Below, piece after piece: positions 1-8,859 of a stretch of DNA of 64,000 bases. The notes beneath the pieces were generated by a model. The model was not told the origin of the DNA. It did no database searches and saw only the letters and a list, made by a program, of their open reading frames with translations. The position numbers and the translations under genes are program-made. The stretch spans positions 2,746,001 to 2,810,000 of the forward strand of contig NZ_CP041387.1 in assembly GCF_007005445.1 (NCBI RefSeq), written 5' to 3'. How positions within the stretch are numbered: the stretch's first letter is position 1; each line of letters begins with the position of its first letter. The stretch is from Rhodopseudomonas palustris (GTDB lineage Bacteria; Pseudomonadota; Alphaproteobacteria; Rhizobiales; Xanthobacteraceae).

Positions 1-35
1 GGCACAGCTCTTTCGAGCCGAGGGATCTTAAGTCC
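1..35 (-). repeat. Partial copy of tRNA-Leu (att-like direct repeat)
   Basis: Bases 1-35 match 2727-2761, inside the intact tRNA-Leu(UAA) gene, with one mismatch at base 27. The match covers the stretch from the anticodon arm through the variable arm, and homology stops just past the anticodon stem. The copy probably continues left of the window towards the tRNA 3' end. A duplicated tRNA 3' part is the usual scar of tyrosine-recombinase integration, so I read this as one attachment-site copy. The matching integrase is not in the window. Confidence 0.75.
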
Positions 36-157
36 TAATGGCCATATGTTAACTAGCTGGTTTATTTAGTATTTTTTGATTGCAAAACGCAGCGCTCGTG
101 CGGACCTGGCAACCGGTGCCGTTGCCAATAGCCGCCCCACCCGGCATAATAACCGGC

Positions 158-195
158 AATATCAATGGCCTATTTATCTATAAACTATTGATATT
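158..195. promoter_or_regulatory. Inverted repeat in the AT-rich leader of fic gene 1
   Basis: A perfect 9-bp inverted repeat (AATATCAAT at 158-166, ATTGATATT at 187-195) lies in a strongly AT-rich stretch 53 bases before the chosen start of the first Fic gene. The 20-base spacer holds further CTATA half-motifs, resembling those before the second Fic gene. It could be an operator or part of the promoter. No regulator is encoded beside it, although Fic proteins with winged-helix ends might act on their own promoters. Confidence 0.4.
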
Positions 196-247
196 TATAG
201 ATTTAAACCGGCAAAGAAAGCGGCAAAAATTGAGCTCCCCCACCGCC

Positions 248-1411
248 ATGGAACCGTTGTTCCCGGAAGAAAACAAGGCGCTTACGGATCTTGCGACCGA
301 CCTCGTCGCCAAGAGCAACGCCCTGGCGGGCCGCCTCCATCCGATCATCCAGACGAACGTCGGCGACCTCGTCCGGTCGATGAACTGCTACTACAGCAAT
401 CTCATCGAGGGGCACCACACCCACCCCGTCGATATCGACCGGGCCCTGGCCGGGGACTACAGCGCCGAACCGGAAAAGCGAAACCTCCAGCTCGAAGCCC
501 GCGCCCACATCGACGTCCAGCGGAAGATCGACCTCGGCGAAGCTCCCCAGCCGTCAACGTCAACGACCTTCATCGAGTGGGTACATAAGGAGTTCTGCCA
601 GCAACTACCTGAGGACCTCCTGATTGTCTCTGATCCACGCACCGGCAAACAAGAGCGGGTGATCCCGGGCGAACTGCGGAAGGTGGCCGTCCAGGTCGGG
701 CGTCACATCGCCCCGATGTCAGAGGACCTCGGGCCCTTGCTGATCCGCTTCGCAAGCGCCTATGGCGACACCAAGCTATCGACCATCCAACGCATCGTCG
801 GTGTGGCGGCGTCCCACCACAGACTGCTGTGGATTCACCCCTTCGCCGATGGCAACGGCCGCGTCGCGCGCCTGTTCTCCCACGCCTTCCTGAAAGAGCT
901 CGGCATCGGCTCGAGCCTCTGGTCGGTCTCACGAGGACTCGCCCGGGCGGTCGATAAGTACAAGGCCGCCCTGCAAGCCGCCGATGAACCACGGCGGGGC
1001 GATCTCGACGGTCGCGGCAACCTTACCCAATCGGGCCTGGTGGACTTCTGCACGTTCTTTCTCACCAGTTGCGTCGACCAGATCGTCTTTATGAACTCCC
1101 TGTTCGAACCCGGCGAACTCCAACGTCGCATCGAGATCTGGTGCGAAGAAGAAACCCGCGCTGGCCGCCTTCTCAAAGGCAGTTGGCCACTTCTTCGTGA
1201 AGCCCTGCTCTGCGGCGAGTTCGCGCGCGGCAAGGCTCCCGAACTGACCGGTTATCAGGAACGCCAAGCACGAACGGTGCTCAATACCCTCATTGAAAAA
1301 GGCTTCCTGATCTCGCCGACCTCACGCTCCGCGGTGCGGCTCGGCTTCCCGCTGGCCGTCATCGACCGATGGTTTCCGCGCCTGTATGTGGGACCGGCGG
1401 CCGCGACCTGA
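248..1411 (+). CDS. Fic family protein (putative AMP transferase), class II-type inhibitory helix
   Basis: A Fic-domain protein, expected to transfer AMP or another nucleotide phosphate to a hydroxyl on a target protein. The core motif HPFADGNGRVAR spans residues 197-208, with the catalytic His197. The N-terminal part contains S50-N-L-I-E54-G55, which fits the (S/T)xxxE(G/N) autoinhibitory helix, so the enzyme is probably held inactive in cis. The C-terminal 100 residues look like a winged helix. I chose the ATG at 248, giving 387 residues. The open frame extends up to 80, but that extra stretch is low-complexity and derives from the AT-rich leader. No clear Shine-Dalgarno is seen. The second Fic gene follows in the same direction after 130 bases. 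Target unknown. Confidence 0.85.
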   Translation: MEPLFPEENKALTDLATDLVAKSNALAGRLHPIIQTNVGDLVRSMNCYYSNLIEGHHTHPVDIDRALAGDYSAEPEKRNLQLEARAHIDVQRKIDLGEAPQPSTSTTFIEWVHKEFCQQLPEDLLIVSDPRTGKQERVIPGELRKVAVQVGRHIAPMSEDLGPLLIRFASAYGDTKLSTIQRIVGVAASHHRLLWIHPFADGNGRVARLFSHAFLKELGIGSSLWSVSRGLARAVDKYKAALQAADEPRRGDLDGRGNLTQSGLVDFCTFFLTSCVDQIVFMNSLFEPGELQRRIEIWCEEETRAGRLLKGSWPLLREALLCGEFARGKAPELTGYQERQARTVLNTLIEKGFLISPTSRSAVRLGFPLAVIDRWFPRLYVGPAAAT

Positions 1412-1516
1412 CCGCCGAACTGCTGGTGCCGACGGCGGCGTCGAACCCGCACGACGCGTTCACGCCCGATGAGGCATAGAATGCCTTGCTATAACTCATT
1501 TTTCTTCCAATATTGG

Positions 1517-1539
1517 GCTATAGAAAGGAGTTCTATAGC
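1517..1539 (+). promoter_or_regulatory. Perfect palindrome with the Shine-Dalgarno AGGAG in its loop
   Basis: GCTATAGAA (1517-1525) and TTCTATAGC (1531-1539) form a perfect 9-bp inverted repeat, and the five bases between them are AGGAG, the ribosome-binding site of the ATG at 1542. As RNA the Shine-Dalgarno would be the loop of a hairpin ending two bases before the start codon. As DNA it is an 18-bp two-fold operator with a 5-base centre. A similar CTATAaCTCAT stretch lies at 1489-1499 and CTATAgCTCAT at 1533-1543. Either reading suggests tight control of the second Fic gene. Confidence 0.7.
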
Positions 1540-1541
1540 TC

Positions 1542-2645
1542 ATGTCTTGGAATTGGGAGGACCCGAACTGGCCCGTTTTTTCTTACGAAGCCAAAGGGTT
1601 AGATAAATTTGAAAGCGATTTTCTCTTGCGCTCCGGAGAGTTCATCGGAGCCTTCAAGCACGTCAGCCAGGATGAACAGACCAGCCTCCGCATCGAGTTG
1701 ATCAGTGAGGAAGCCCTCAAGACCTCAGAAATCGAAGGCGAGATCCTGAACCGCGATAGCGTGCAGTCCTCGCTTCGCTATCAATTCGGCCTCGCGAAGG
1801 ATCAACCGGACGTGCCAGCGGCCGAACGCGGCATCGCCGAGATGATGGTCGACCTCTATCGCAGGTTTGCCGAGCCACTCACCCACGAGGCTCTGTTCGG
1901 GTGGCACCAGATGCTCATGGCGCAGACGATGTCCATCCGGGTGGTGGGGGCCTACAGGACTCACGCCGATCCCATGCAGGTCGTGTCAGGACCAATCGCA
2001 CACCGCAGAGTCCACTTCGAAGCTCCACCGTCAGAGCGCGTGACGGAGGAGATGACGGCTTTCATCAACTGGTTCAACGAAACCGCTCCCGGTGGCCCCC
2101 AAGCGCTGCCCGCGCTCACACGCGCCGGGCTTGCTCACCTCTACTTTGTCAGCATTCACCCATTTGAAGATGGCAACGGGCGGATCGCGCGTGCCTTGGC
2201 TGAGAAATCACTGGCACAAAACCTCAACCAGCCCACGCTCATCGCTCTTGCCTACACCATCCAACATAAACGGAAAGCCTACTACGACGCCTTGGAGCAC
2301 AATAACAAGTCGACCGAAGTCACCGACTGGCTGGTCTATTTCGGGAAGACGGTCCTTGAAGCTCAGGACAACACCAATAAGCGGGTCGAGTTCTCCCTTG
2401 CCAAGACCCGATTCTACGGGCGCCTGCGTGGTCAATTGAATGAAAGGCAAGAGAAGGCTATCGCGCGCATGTTCGAGGAAGGGATCGAAGGCTTCAAAGG
2501 CGGCCTGAGCGCAGAGAACTATATCACCATCACCAAGGCGACCCGCTCCACCGCCACGCGTGATCTACAAGACCTTGTTGCAAAGGACGCCCTGACCCGA
2601 ACGGGTGAACTGCGCTATACTCGCTATCACCTGAAGCTGGACTAA
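1542..2645 (+). CDS. Fic family protein with DUF4172-like N-terminus and C-terminal winged helix
   Basis: A 367-residue Fic protein of the common DUF4172-Fic-wHTH layout. The N-terminal helical part carries T61-S-E-I-E65-G66, which fits the class II inhibitory motif. The catalytic motif HPFEDGNGRIAR is at residues 206-217 with His206. Residues about 290-367 look like a winged helix, suggesting DNA binding or autoregulation. Expected activity is nucleotidyl transfer (AMPylation) onto a protein side chain, with the target unknown. The ATG has an AGGAG ribosome-binding site placed inside a palindrome. It is not a close copy of the Fic gene upstream: the two share only the core motifs, so this is not a recent duplication. 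Confidence 0.9.
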   Translation: MSWNWEDPNWPVFSYEAKGLDKFESDFLLRSGEFIGAFKHVSQDEQTSLRIELISEEALKTSEIEGEILNRDSVQSSLRYQFGLAKDQPDVPAAERGIAEMMVDLYRRFAEPLTHEALFGWHQMLMAQTMSIRVVGAYRTHADPMQVVSGPIAHRRVHFEAPPSERVTEEMTAFINWFNETAPGGPQALPALTRAGLAHLYFVSIHPFEDGNGRIARALAEKSLAQNLNQPTLIALAYTIQHKRKAYYDALEHNNKSTEVTDWLVYFGKTVLEAQDNTNKRVEFSLAKTRFYGRLRGQLNERQEKAIARMFEEGIEGFKGGLSAENYITITKATRSTATRDLQDLVAKDALTRTGELRYTRYHLKLD

Positions 2646-2701
2646 TCGCCTCCCCAGCGAATCCAGCCTTGTTATCGATGTTCATTATCGGACTTGAGTG
2701 C

Positions 2702-2790
2702 TGGTGCGGGCGGCCGGGGTCGAACCGGCACAGCTCTTTCGAGCCGAGGGATTTTAAGTCCCTTGCGTCTACCAATTTCGCCACGCCCGC
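2702..2790 (-). tRNA. tRNA-Leu (UAA)
   Basis: On the minus strand this gives an 89-base tRNA with an encoded CCA end. The acceptor stem pairs GCGGGCG with CGCCCGC, the anticodon loop is CTTAAAA (anticodon UAA), the variable arm is long as expected for leucine, and the T-arm is GGTTCGACCCC-like. Its 3' end faces the Fic mini-island, and part of its sequence is repeated at bases 1-35. The gene looks intact and functional. Confidence 0.95.
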
Positions 2791-3140
2791 ATCCCGGACC
2801 GCGAGGCCGCCGAAAACTGGCGGCTGCGGCGGTGGCTGTCCGGCTCGGCGGCCGTGACCTTGCCAAGTTCCGCGCCAGTGCGCCGCATTCATAATCGACC
2901 CTGCGACGCAACGCAAAGCGGGGTTGCAGCGAAGCGGTGACTTCGCCGTCCGCGCGCTTTGACATCGCCCCGCATTGTCGGCTGGAATACGCACGGCGCC
3001 TGCGGCGTCGGGCACGGCGGTCTGTCTCACGCCGATGCCGATTCCGCTCTCCCTCTGCCCTGCCCCGCTCTTGCCCGTTCCTTGCATGCAGGCCGCCCGA
3101 GACGTCCCATAGAGCCCACCACAGCCGAGGTGACCCGCGC
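2791..3140. other. Intergenic region, no gene seen
   Basis: This 350-base GC-rich stretch lies between the tRNA-Leu 5' end and the divergently read amidohydrolase gene. It must hold the tRNA promoter (minus strand) and the promoter of the amidohydrolase-amidase pair (plus strand), but I could not place either with confidence. Open frames crossing it on the minus strand are low-complexity Arg-rich shadows. Confidence 0.5.
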
Positions 3141-4328
3141 ATGCCGACCATCGACCGTATCGACGCCTTCGCCGACGAACTGACCGCGATCCGCCGCGAC
3201 CTCCACGCCCATCCCGAGATCGGCTTCGAAGAGGTGCGGACCTCGGGCATCGTCGCCGACAAGCTCGGGCAATGGGGCATCGAGGTGCATCGCGGCATCG
3301 GCGGCACCGGCGTCGTCGGCGTGCTGAAGGGCAAAGGCGACGGCGGCCGCCGCATCGGTCTGCGCGCCGACATGGACGCGCTGCCGATGGACGAAGCCAC
3401 CAACCTGCCGTGGCGTTCGACCATCCCCGGCCGCTTCCACGGCTGCGGCCACGACGCCCACACCACCATGCTGCTCGGCACCGCACGTTATCTCGCCGAG
3501 ACCCGCAATTTCGACGGCACCGTGCACTTCATCTTCCAGCCCGCCGAGGAAGGCCTCGGCGGCGCCCGCGCGATGCTGAAGGACGGATTGTTCGAGAAAT
3601 TTCCGTGCGACGAAGTCTACGGCCTGCACAACGCGCCGGACCTCGGCCATGGCGAGATCGCGATCCGGCCCGGCCCGGCGATGGCCGGCGCCGATTTCTT
3701 CGACATCACCATCTCGGGCTACGGCGCCCACGGCGCAATGCCGGAACGCTCCAAGGACCCGGTGGTGATCGCGATGACGCTCGGCCAGGCGCTGCAGACC
3801 ATCGTCAGCCGCAACGTCGATCCGCTGCAATCTGCGGTGCTGTCGATCACCCAGATCCACTCCGGCTCGGCCTACAACGTGATCCCCGGCGAAGCTCGGC
3901 TCGCCGGCACGGTGCGCGCGTTCTCCGACGAGATCCGCAACCTGATCCGCACCCGGATGCGCGCGGTCGCGGCCGGCATCGCGGCGGCGTTCGAGGTCGA
4001 CATCAAGGTCGACATCCGCGACATCTTCAGCGTGCTGGTGAACGCCCCCGAGCACAGCGAGCGCGTCGCCGAAGTGGCGAGCAGCATCGTCGGCGAAGCC
4101 AATGTGAAGACCCGCGAAACGCCGAAGATGGGCAGCGAGGATTTCGCCGATATGCTGCAGGCGGTGCCCGGCGCGTATTTCTGGATCGGCCACGACGGCA
4201 ACGTGCCGCTGCACAATCCCGGCTTCGTGCTCGACGACAAGATCCTGCCGGTCGGCGCCAGCATGTTCGCCCGGCTGATCGAAACCCGGCTGCCGCTCGG
4301 CGGCAACGACGGAGCTGCGCATGTCTGA
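3141..4328 (+). CDS. M20 family amidohydrolase (hippurate hydrolase / aminoacylase type)
   Basis: A 395-residue zinc-dependent hydrolase of N-acyl amino acids or similar amides. Metal-site motifs of the M20/HipO family are visible: CGHDAH at residues 102-107, PAEEG near 135-139 and LHN around 162-164. The N-terminus starts at the ATG at 3141 with GAGGTG about ten bases upstream. The frame is open further left, but the extension is Arg/Ser-rich and resembles no family member. Its stop overlaps the start of the following amidase by eight bases, so both are probably made from one message and may act in turn on amide substrates. It should be cytoplasmic, since no signal peptide is seen. Confidence 0.9.
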   Translation: MPTIDRIDAFADELTAIRRDLHAHPEIGFEEVRTSGIVADKLGQWGIEVHRGIGGTGVVGVLKGKGDGGRRIGLRADMDALPMDEATNLPWRSTIPGRFHGCGHDAHTTMLLGTARYLAETRNFDGTVHFIFQPAEEGLGGARAMLKDGLFEKFPCDEVYGLHNAPDLGHGEIAIRPGPAMAGADFFDITISGYGAHGAMPERSKDPVVIAMTLGQALQTIVSRNVDPLQSAVLSITQIHSGSAYNVIPGEARLAGTVRAFSDEIRNLIRTRMRAVAAGIAAAFEVDIKVDIRDIFSVLVNAPEHSERVAEVASSIVGEANVKTRETPKMGSEDFADMLQAVPGAYFWIGHDGNVPLHNPGFVLDDKILPVGASMFARLIETRLPLGGNDGAAHV

Positions 4329-5739
4329 CGGCCTCGCCACCACCGCCACCGCGCTGCACGACCTCTCCGCCACCGAACTGCTCGCCGGCTATTACGGCAA
4401 GCAGTTCTCGCCGAGCGAGGTGATGGAAGCGGTGATCGCCCAGGCGACGCGCTGGGAGCCGCATATCAATGCGCTGTATGCGTTCGATCCCGACACCGCG
4501 CGCAAGGCGGCGCAGGCCTCGACGGAGCGCTGGGCCAAGGGCGAGCCGCTCGGCCTGCTCGACGGCGTGCCGGTGACGATCAAGGAGAACGTCGCCACCG
4601 CAGGCGTGCCGGTGCCGCTCGGCGTGCCGATCACGCCGCTGACGCCGGCCACGGCCGATGCGCCGCCCGCCGCGCGGCTGCGCGAAGCCGGCGGCATTCT
4701 GTGGAGCAAGACGACGATGCCGGATTTCGGCATGCTGTCGTCGGGCCTCTCCAGCTTCCACGGCGTCACCCGCAATCCGTGGGACGTGTCGCAGAACACC
4801 GGCGGCTCCTCGGCCGGCGCCGGCGCTGCGGGCGCGGCCGGCTACGGGCCGCTGCATCTCGGCACCGATATCGGCGGCTCGGTGCGGCTGCCGGCGGCGT
4901 GGTGCGGCATCTTCGCGCTGAAGCCGAGCCTCGGCCGCGTGCCGATCGATCCGCCCTATGTGGGCCGCTGCGCCGGGCCGATGACCCGCACCGTCGACGA
5001 CGCCGCGTTGATGATGAGCGTGCTGTCGCAGCCCGACGGCCGCGACGGCATGAGCCTGCCGCCGCACGATTTCGACTGGAGTGAGCTCGACGTCGATATG
5101 CGCGGCAAGAAAATCGGCCTGCTCACCGATCTCGGCTTCGGCATGGCGCTGGAGGACGAGGTGCGCGACGTCGTCACGCAGGCGGCGCGCACCTTCGAGG
5201 CGCAGGGCGCGATCGTCGAGCCGGTCGGGCTCGGCTTCACGCGCGAGATGATGGACGGGCTCGACGCGTTCTGGCGGGCGCGGATGTGGAGCGATCTGGC
5301 GCAATTCTCCGACGAGCAGCGCGCACGCGTGCTGCCCTACATCGTGCGCTGGGCCGAGCCCGGCGCGCGGCTGAGCGGTGTCGAGGTGGTCCGCGGCTTC
5401 AACCAGACCATGGCGATGCGCGCGCTCGGCGCGAAGCTGTTTGCCGGCATCGACTATCTGATCTCGCCGGTGGCGCCGGTGGTGAGCTTCGCCGCCGACG
5501 TCGCGTCGCCGTGGAATGATCCGGACCGGCCGTTCGATCACATCCTCTATACCGTGCCCTGGAATATGGCGGAGAATCCCGCCGCCTCGATCAACGCCGG
5601 CTACAGCGCCAAGGGCTTCCCGATCGGCGTGCAGATCGTCGGCAAACGCTTCGATGATCTCGGCGTGCTGCGCATGGCGAAGGCGTTCGAAGGCCTGCGC
5701 GGCGAACAGAAGCCGTGGCCGGTCGTGCCGCGCGCTTGA
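4321..5739 (+). CDS. Amidase signature family protein
   Basis: A 472-residue amidase that hydrolyses a carboxamide to acid and ammonia. The Ser-cisSer-Lys triad is visible as Lys88 (TIKEN), Ser164 in GGSSAGAG (161-168) and Ser187 in DIGGSVR. The start overlaps the stop of the M20 hydrolase, indicating translational coupling. The family includes aryl and aliphatic amidases and GatA-like proteins. GatA itself is unlikely because gatB and gatC are absent and the partner is an M20 hydrolase. The exact substrate cannot be told. Confidence 0.88.
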   Translation: MSDGLATTATALHDLSATELLAGYYGKQFSPSEVMEAVIAQATRWEPHINALYAFDPDTARKAAQASTERWAKGEPLGLLDGVPVTIKENVATAGVPVPLGVPITPLTPATADAPPAARLREAGGILWSKTTMPDFGMLSSGLSSFHGVTRNPWDVSQNTGGSSAGAGAAGAAGYGPLHLGTDIGGSVRLPAAWCGIFALKPSLGRVPIDPPYVGRCAGPMTRTVDDAALMMSVLSQPDGRDGMSLPPHDFDWSELDVDMRGKKIGLLTDLGFGMALEDEVRDVVTQAARTFEAQGAIVEPVGLGFTREMMDGLDAFWRARMWSDLAQFSDEQRARVLPYIVRWAEPGARLSGVEVVRGFNQTMAMRALGAKLFAGIDYLISPVAPVVSFAADVASPWNDPDRPFDHILYTVPWNMAENPAASINAGYSAKGFPIGVQIVGKRFDDLGVLRMAKAFEGLRGEQKPWPVVPRA

Positions 5740-5767
5740 CCAAGGCCGCACACACCTCCTAACCATT

Positions 5768-5870
5768 GTCATTCCGGGGCGCGAGCGCCAGCTCGCGAGC
5801 CCGGAATCCATGCGCACCGACAGGGGCTATGGATTCCGGGCCTGCGCGCGAGCGCGCATCCCGGAATGAC
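5768..5870. repeat. Palindromic intergenic repeat, family A, copy 1
   Basis: A roughly 100-bp element of two arms, opening with GTCATTCCGGGGCGCG and closing with CATCCCGGAATGAC. Each arm is itself a palindrome (arm 1 has gcgcgagcgc/gctcgcga). It lies between the amidase and the crotonase gene. Related copies occur near 6855, 26660, 33643, 40621 and 42438. Confidence 0.85.
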
Positions 5871-5917
5871 GCGCCGAAAGGCATCAACAAGAACAACAAC
5901 GGGCGAAGGAAACACCC

Positions 5918-6808
<891 letters not shown>

Positions 6809-6854
6809 GCGCCTGCGGACGGCACCGAGGCTCGCGCGCTTGAGCCACAGACAC

Positions 6855-6951
6855 GTCATTCCGGGGCGCGAGCGCCAGCTCGCGAACCCGGAATCCCGAG
6901 CTTGTTGCGAAGAGAGATTCCGGGTTCGCGCTGCGCGCGCCCCGGAATGAC
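6855..6951. repeat. Palindromic intergenic repeat, family A, copy 2
   Basis: The same GTCATTCCGGGG...CCCCGGAATGAC two-arm palindrome as at 5768. It lies between the convergent crotonase (plus) and acyl-CoA synthetase (minus) genes, where its stem-loops could also help end transcription. Confidence 0.85.
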
Positions 6952-6977
6952 GGGGAGAGGTTTGGCGCGACGCGCCC

Positions 6978-8699
6978 TCACCCCTCCTTCGCCGGCGCGG
7001 CTTTCAGCTCCGGAAAATCCTCTTCGGAGAATTCGAGCCCGCGCAGACTATCGGCCTGATCGTCGTCGTGCTCGATGCGGCGGAGCTGGACGCGGCGGAT
7101 CTTGCCGGAGATGGTCTTCGGCAGCTCGCTGACGATCTCCAGCTTGCGGATGCGCTTGAACGGCGCCAGCCGGCCCTGCATGTGCTTGAAGATCGACAGC
7201 GCGGTGTCGCGCGAGCGTTCGGCATCGGCGGTGAGCAGCACATAGGCTTTCGGGATCGCGAGCTTGATCGGATCCGGGCTCGGCACCACCGCGGCCTCCG
7301 CGACCAGATCGTGCTCGAGCAATACGCTTTCCAGTTCGAACGGCGAGATCCGGTAGTCCGAAGACTTGAACACGTCGTCGGTGCGGCCGACGAAGGTGAG
7401 ATAGCCGTCCTCATCCGCAAACGCGACGTCGCCGGAGCGATACACCTCGCCGTCGGCGCCCGCGAGCTTGCCGCCCTCGCCCTGATAGCCCTGCATCAGG
7501 CCGGCGGGCCGGGCGTCGCCGAGCGCCAGCGTGATCTCGCCTTCCTTGGCCGGATTGCCGTCGGCATCGGTGATCTTAACCACATAGCCCGGCAGCGGCC
7601 GGCCCATCGATCCGATCTTCACCTTCTGGCCGGGCGAATTGCCGACCATCGCGGTGGTCTCGGTCTGGCCGTAACCGTCGCGGATGGTGAGGCCCCAGGC
7701 CGCCTTGACCTGATCGATCACTTCCGGGTTGAGCGGCTCGCCGGCGCCGCAGACTTCGCGCAAGGCGACCTGATAGTCCGCCAGCTTCTCCTGGATGAAC
7801 ATCCGCCACACCGTCGGCGGCGCGCACAGCGTGGTGACGCCGCAGCGGCCGATCGTCGCCAGCAGGCTCTTGGCGTCAAACCGCGGCTGGTTGACGACGA
7901 AGACGGTCGCGCCGGCGTTCCACGGCGCGAACAAGCAGCTCCAGGCGTGCTTGGCCCAGCCCGGTGAGGAGATGTTGAGATGCACGTCGCCGGGCTGCAG
8001 CCCAAGCCAGAACATCGTCGACAGCGCGCCGACCGGATAGGAGCGCTGGCTGTGCCGCACCAGCTTCGGCTTCGCTGTGGTACCGGAGGTGAAATACAGC
8101 AGCATCGGATCGTCGGCCTGGGTCGGCCCGTCCGGGGTGAAGACGTCAGGCTGCAGCGCGGTCCCGTCGTAATTGAGCCAGCCGTCCTGGGCGTCGCCGA
8201 CCACGACGCGCAGCAGATCGTCGCCGCCGAAGCCGGCGAATTTGGCGACCTGGTCGGGCGCGGCGACCACCGCCTTGGCGCGGCCGCGGTCGAGCCGGTC
8301 GCGCAATTCCTCCGGCGTCAGCAGCGTGGTCGCCGGGATGGTGACGAGGCCGAGCTTGATCGCGGCCAGCATCACCTCCCACAACGGCACGACATTGCCG
8401 AGCAGCAGCAGCAAATGATCGCCGCGTTTCAGGCCCTTGGCCCGCAGATAGTTCGCGACCTGATTGGAGCGTTTCGACAGATGCGCGAAGCTCGGCTTCT
8501 CCTCCCGGCCGGTGGTGCCGTCGACGATCCAAAGCGCGGGACGGTTGCGACTGTCCGGATTGCTTGCCAGCTCGGCGTCGAACCATTCGAGCGCCCAGTT
8601 GAACGGCACCGGATCGGGCCAGCGGAAGCCGGCGACCGCGGCTGCGTAGTCGGCGCGGTGGTCGAGCAGGAACGAACGGGCTTGCTGGAACGTGGTCAT
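6978..8699 (-). CDS. AMP-forming acyl-CoA synthetase
   Basis: A 573-residue adenylate-forming ligase that activates a carboxylic acid to its CoA thioester with ATP. The phosphate-loop motif YFTSGTTAKPK is at residues 202-212, followed by a GYGQTET core motif, the hinge region (YRSGDV...GRTDDVFKSS) and the C-terminal Lys motif KTISGKIRR. The full-length C-terminal domain is present. It lies downstream of the valine/isobutyrate genes on the same strand but is separated from mmsB by a 160-base gap holding a short palindromic repeat, so it may be its own unit. A branched-chain or medium-chain acid is a plausible substrate, by context only. Confidence 0.88.
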   Translation of the reverse strand: MTTFQQARSFLLDHRADYAAAVAGFRWPDPVPFNWALEWFDAELASNPDSRNRPALWIVDGTTGREEKPSFAHLSKRSNQVANYLRAKGLKRGDHLLLLLGNVVPLWEVMLAAIKLGLVTIPATTLLTPEELRDRLDRGRAKAVVAAPDQVAKFAGFGGDDLLRVVVGDAQDGWLNYDGTALQPDVFTPDGPTQADDPMLLYFTSGTTAKPKLVRHSQRSYPVGALSTMFWLGLQPGDVHLNISSPGWAKHAWSCLFAPWNAGATVFVVNQPRFDAKSLLATIGRCGVTTLCAPPTVWRMFIQEKLADYQVALREVCGAGEPLNPEVIDQVKAAWGLTIRDGYGQTETTAMVGNSPGQKVKIGSMGRPLPGYVVKITDADGNPAKEGEITLALGDARPAGLMQGYQGEGGKLAGADGEVYRSGDVAFADEDGYLTFVGRTDDVFKSSDYRISPFELESVLLEHDLVAEAAVVPSPDPIKLAIPKAYVLLTADAERSRDTALSIFKHMQGRLAPFKRIRKLEIVSELPKTISGKIRRVQLRRIEHDDDQADSLRGLEFSEEDFPELKAAPAKEG

Positions 8700-8744
8700 G
8701 AAGCACCTCGCTTACGAGGCGCGACCGCAACCACTTCCTCATCC

Positions 8745-8821
8745 GTCATGGCCGGACTTGATCCGGCCATCCATCATCCTTGCGAAAACGATGGATGCGC
8801 GGGTCGAGCCCACGCGTGACG
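8745..8821. repeat. Palindromic intergenic repeat, family D, copy 1
   Basis: Contains GTCATGGCCGGACTTGATCCGGCCATCC and, about 40 bases on, a diverged matching arm ending ACGCGTGACGG. Relatives are the 'atggccggg...cccggccat' elements near 29323, 29606 and 35782. It separates mmsB from the acyl-CoA synthetase gene. Confidence 0.7.
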
Positions 8822-8859
8822 GCTGGATCGGGGAGCGGTCGTGCCAAACATCGTATTGA

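Larger units (their letters stand above)
1..2726. mobile_element. Putative mini-island bounded by tRNA-Leu repeats, carrying two fic genes
   Basis: The segment lies between the partial tRNA-Leu copy at 1-35 and the intact tRNA-Leu gene at 2702-2790. Its base composition and codon use are visibly more AT-rich than the DNA to its right, especially 40-240 and 1480-1640. The only two convincing genes encode Fic proteins and both point towards the tRNA. No integrase, transposase or transfer gene is present, so the unit would have to move in trans or be one block of a larger tandem array extending left. The boundary at the tRNA is seen; mobility is inferred. Confidence 0.55.

Noticed and set aside
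2530..3486. Long minus-strand open frames across the tRNA-Leu and the amidohydrolase start
   Set aside because: They cross a clear tRNA gene, are Arg/Ser/Pro-rich, and shadow the real plus-strand gene.
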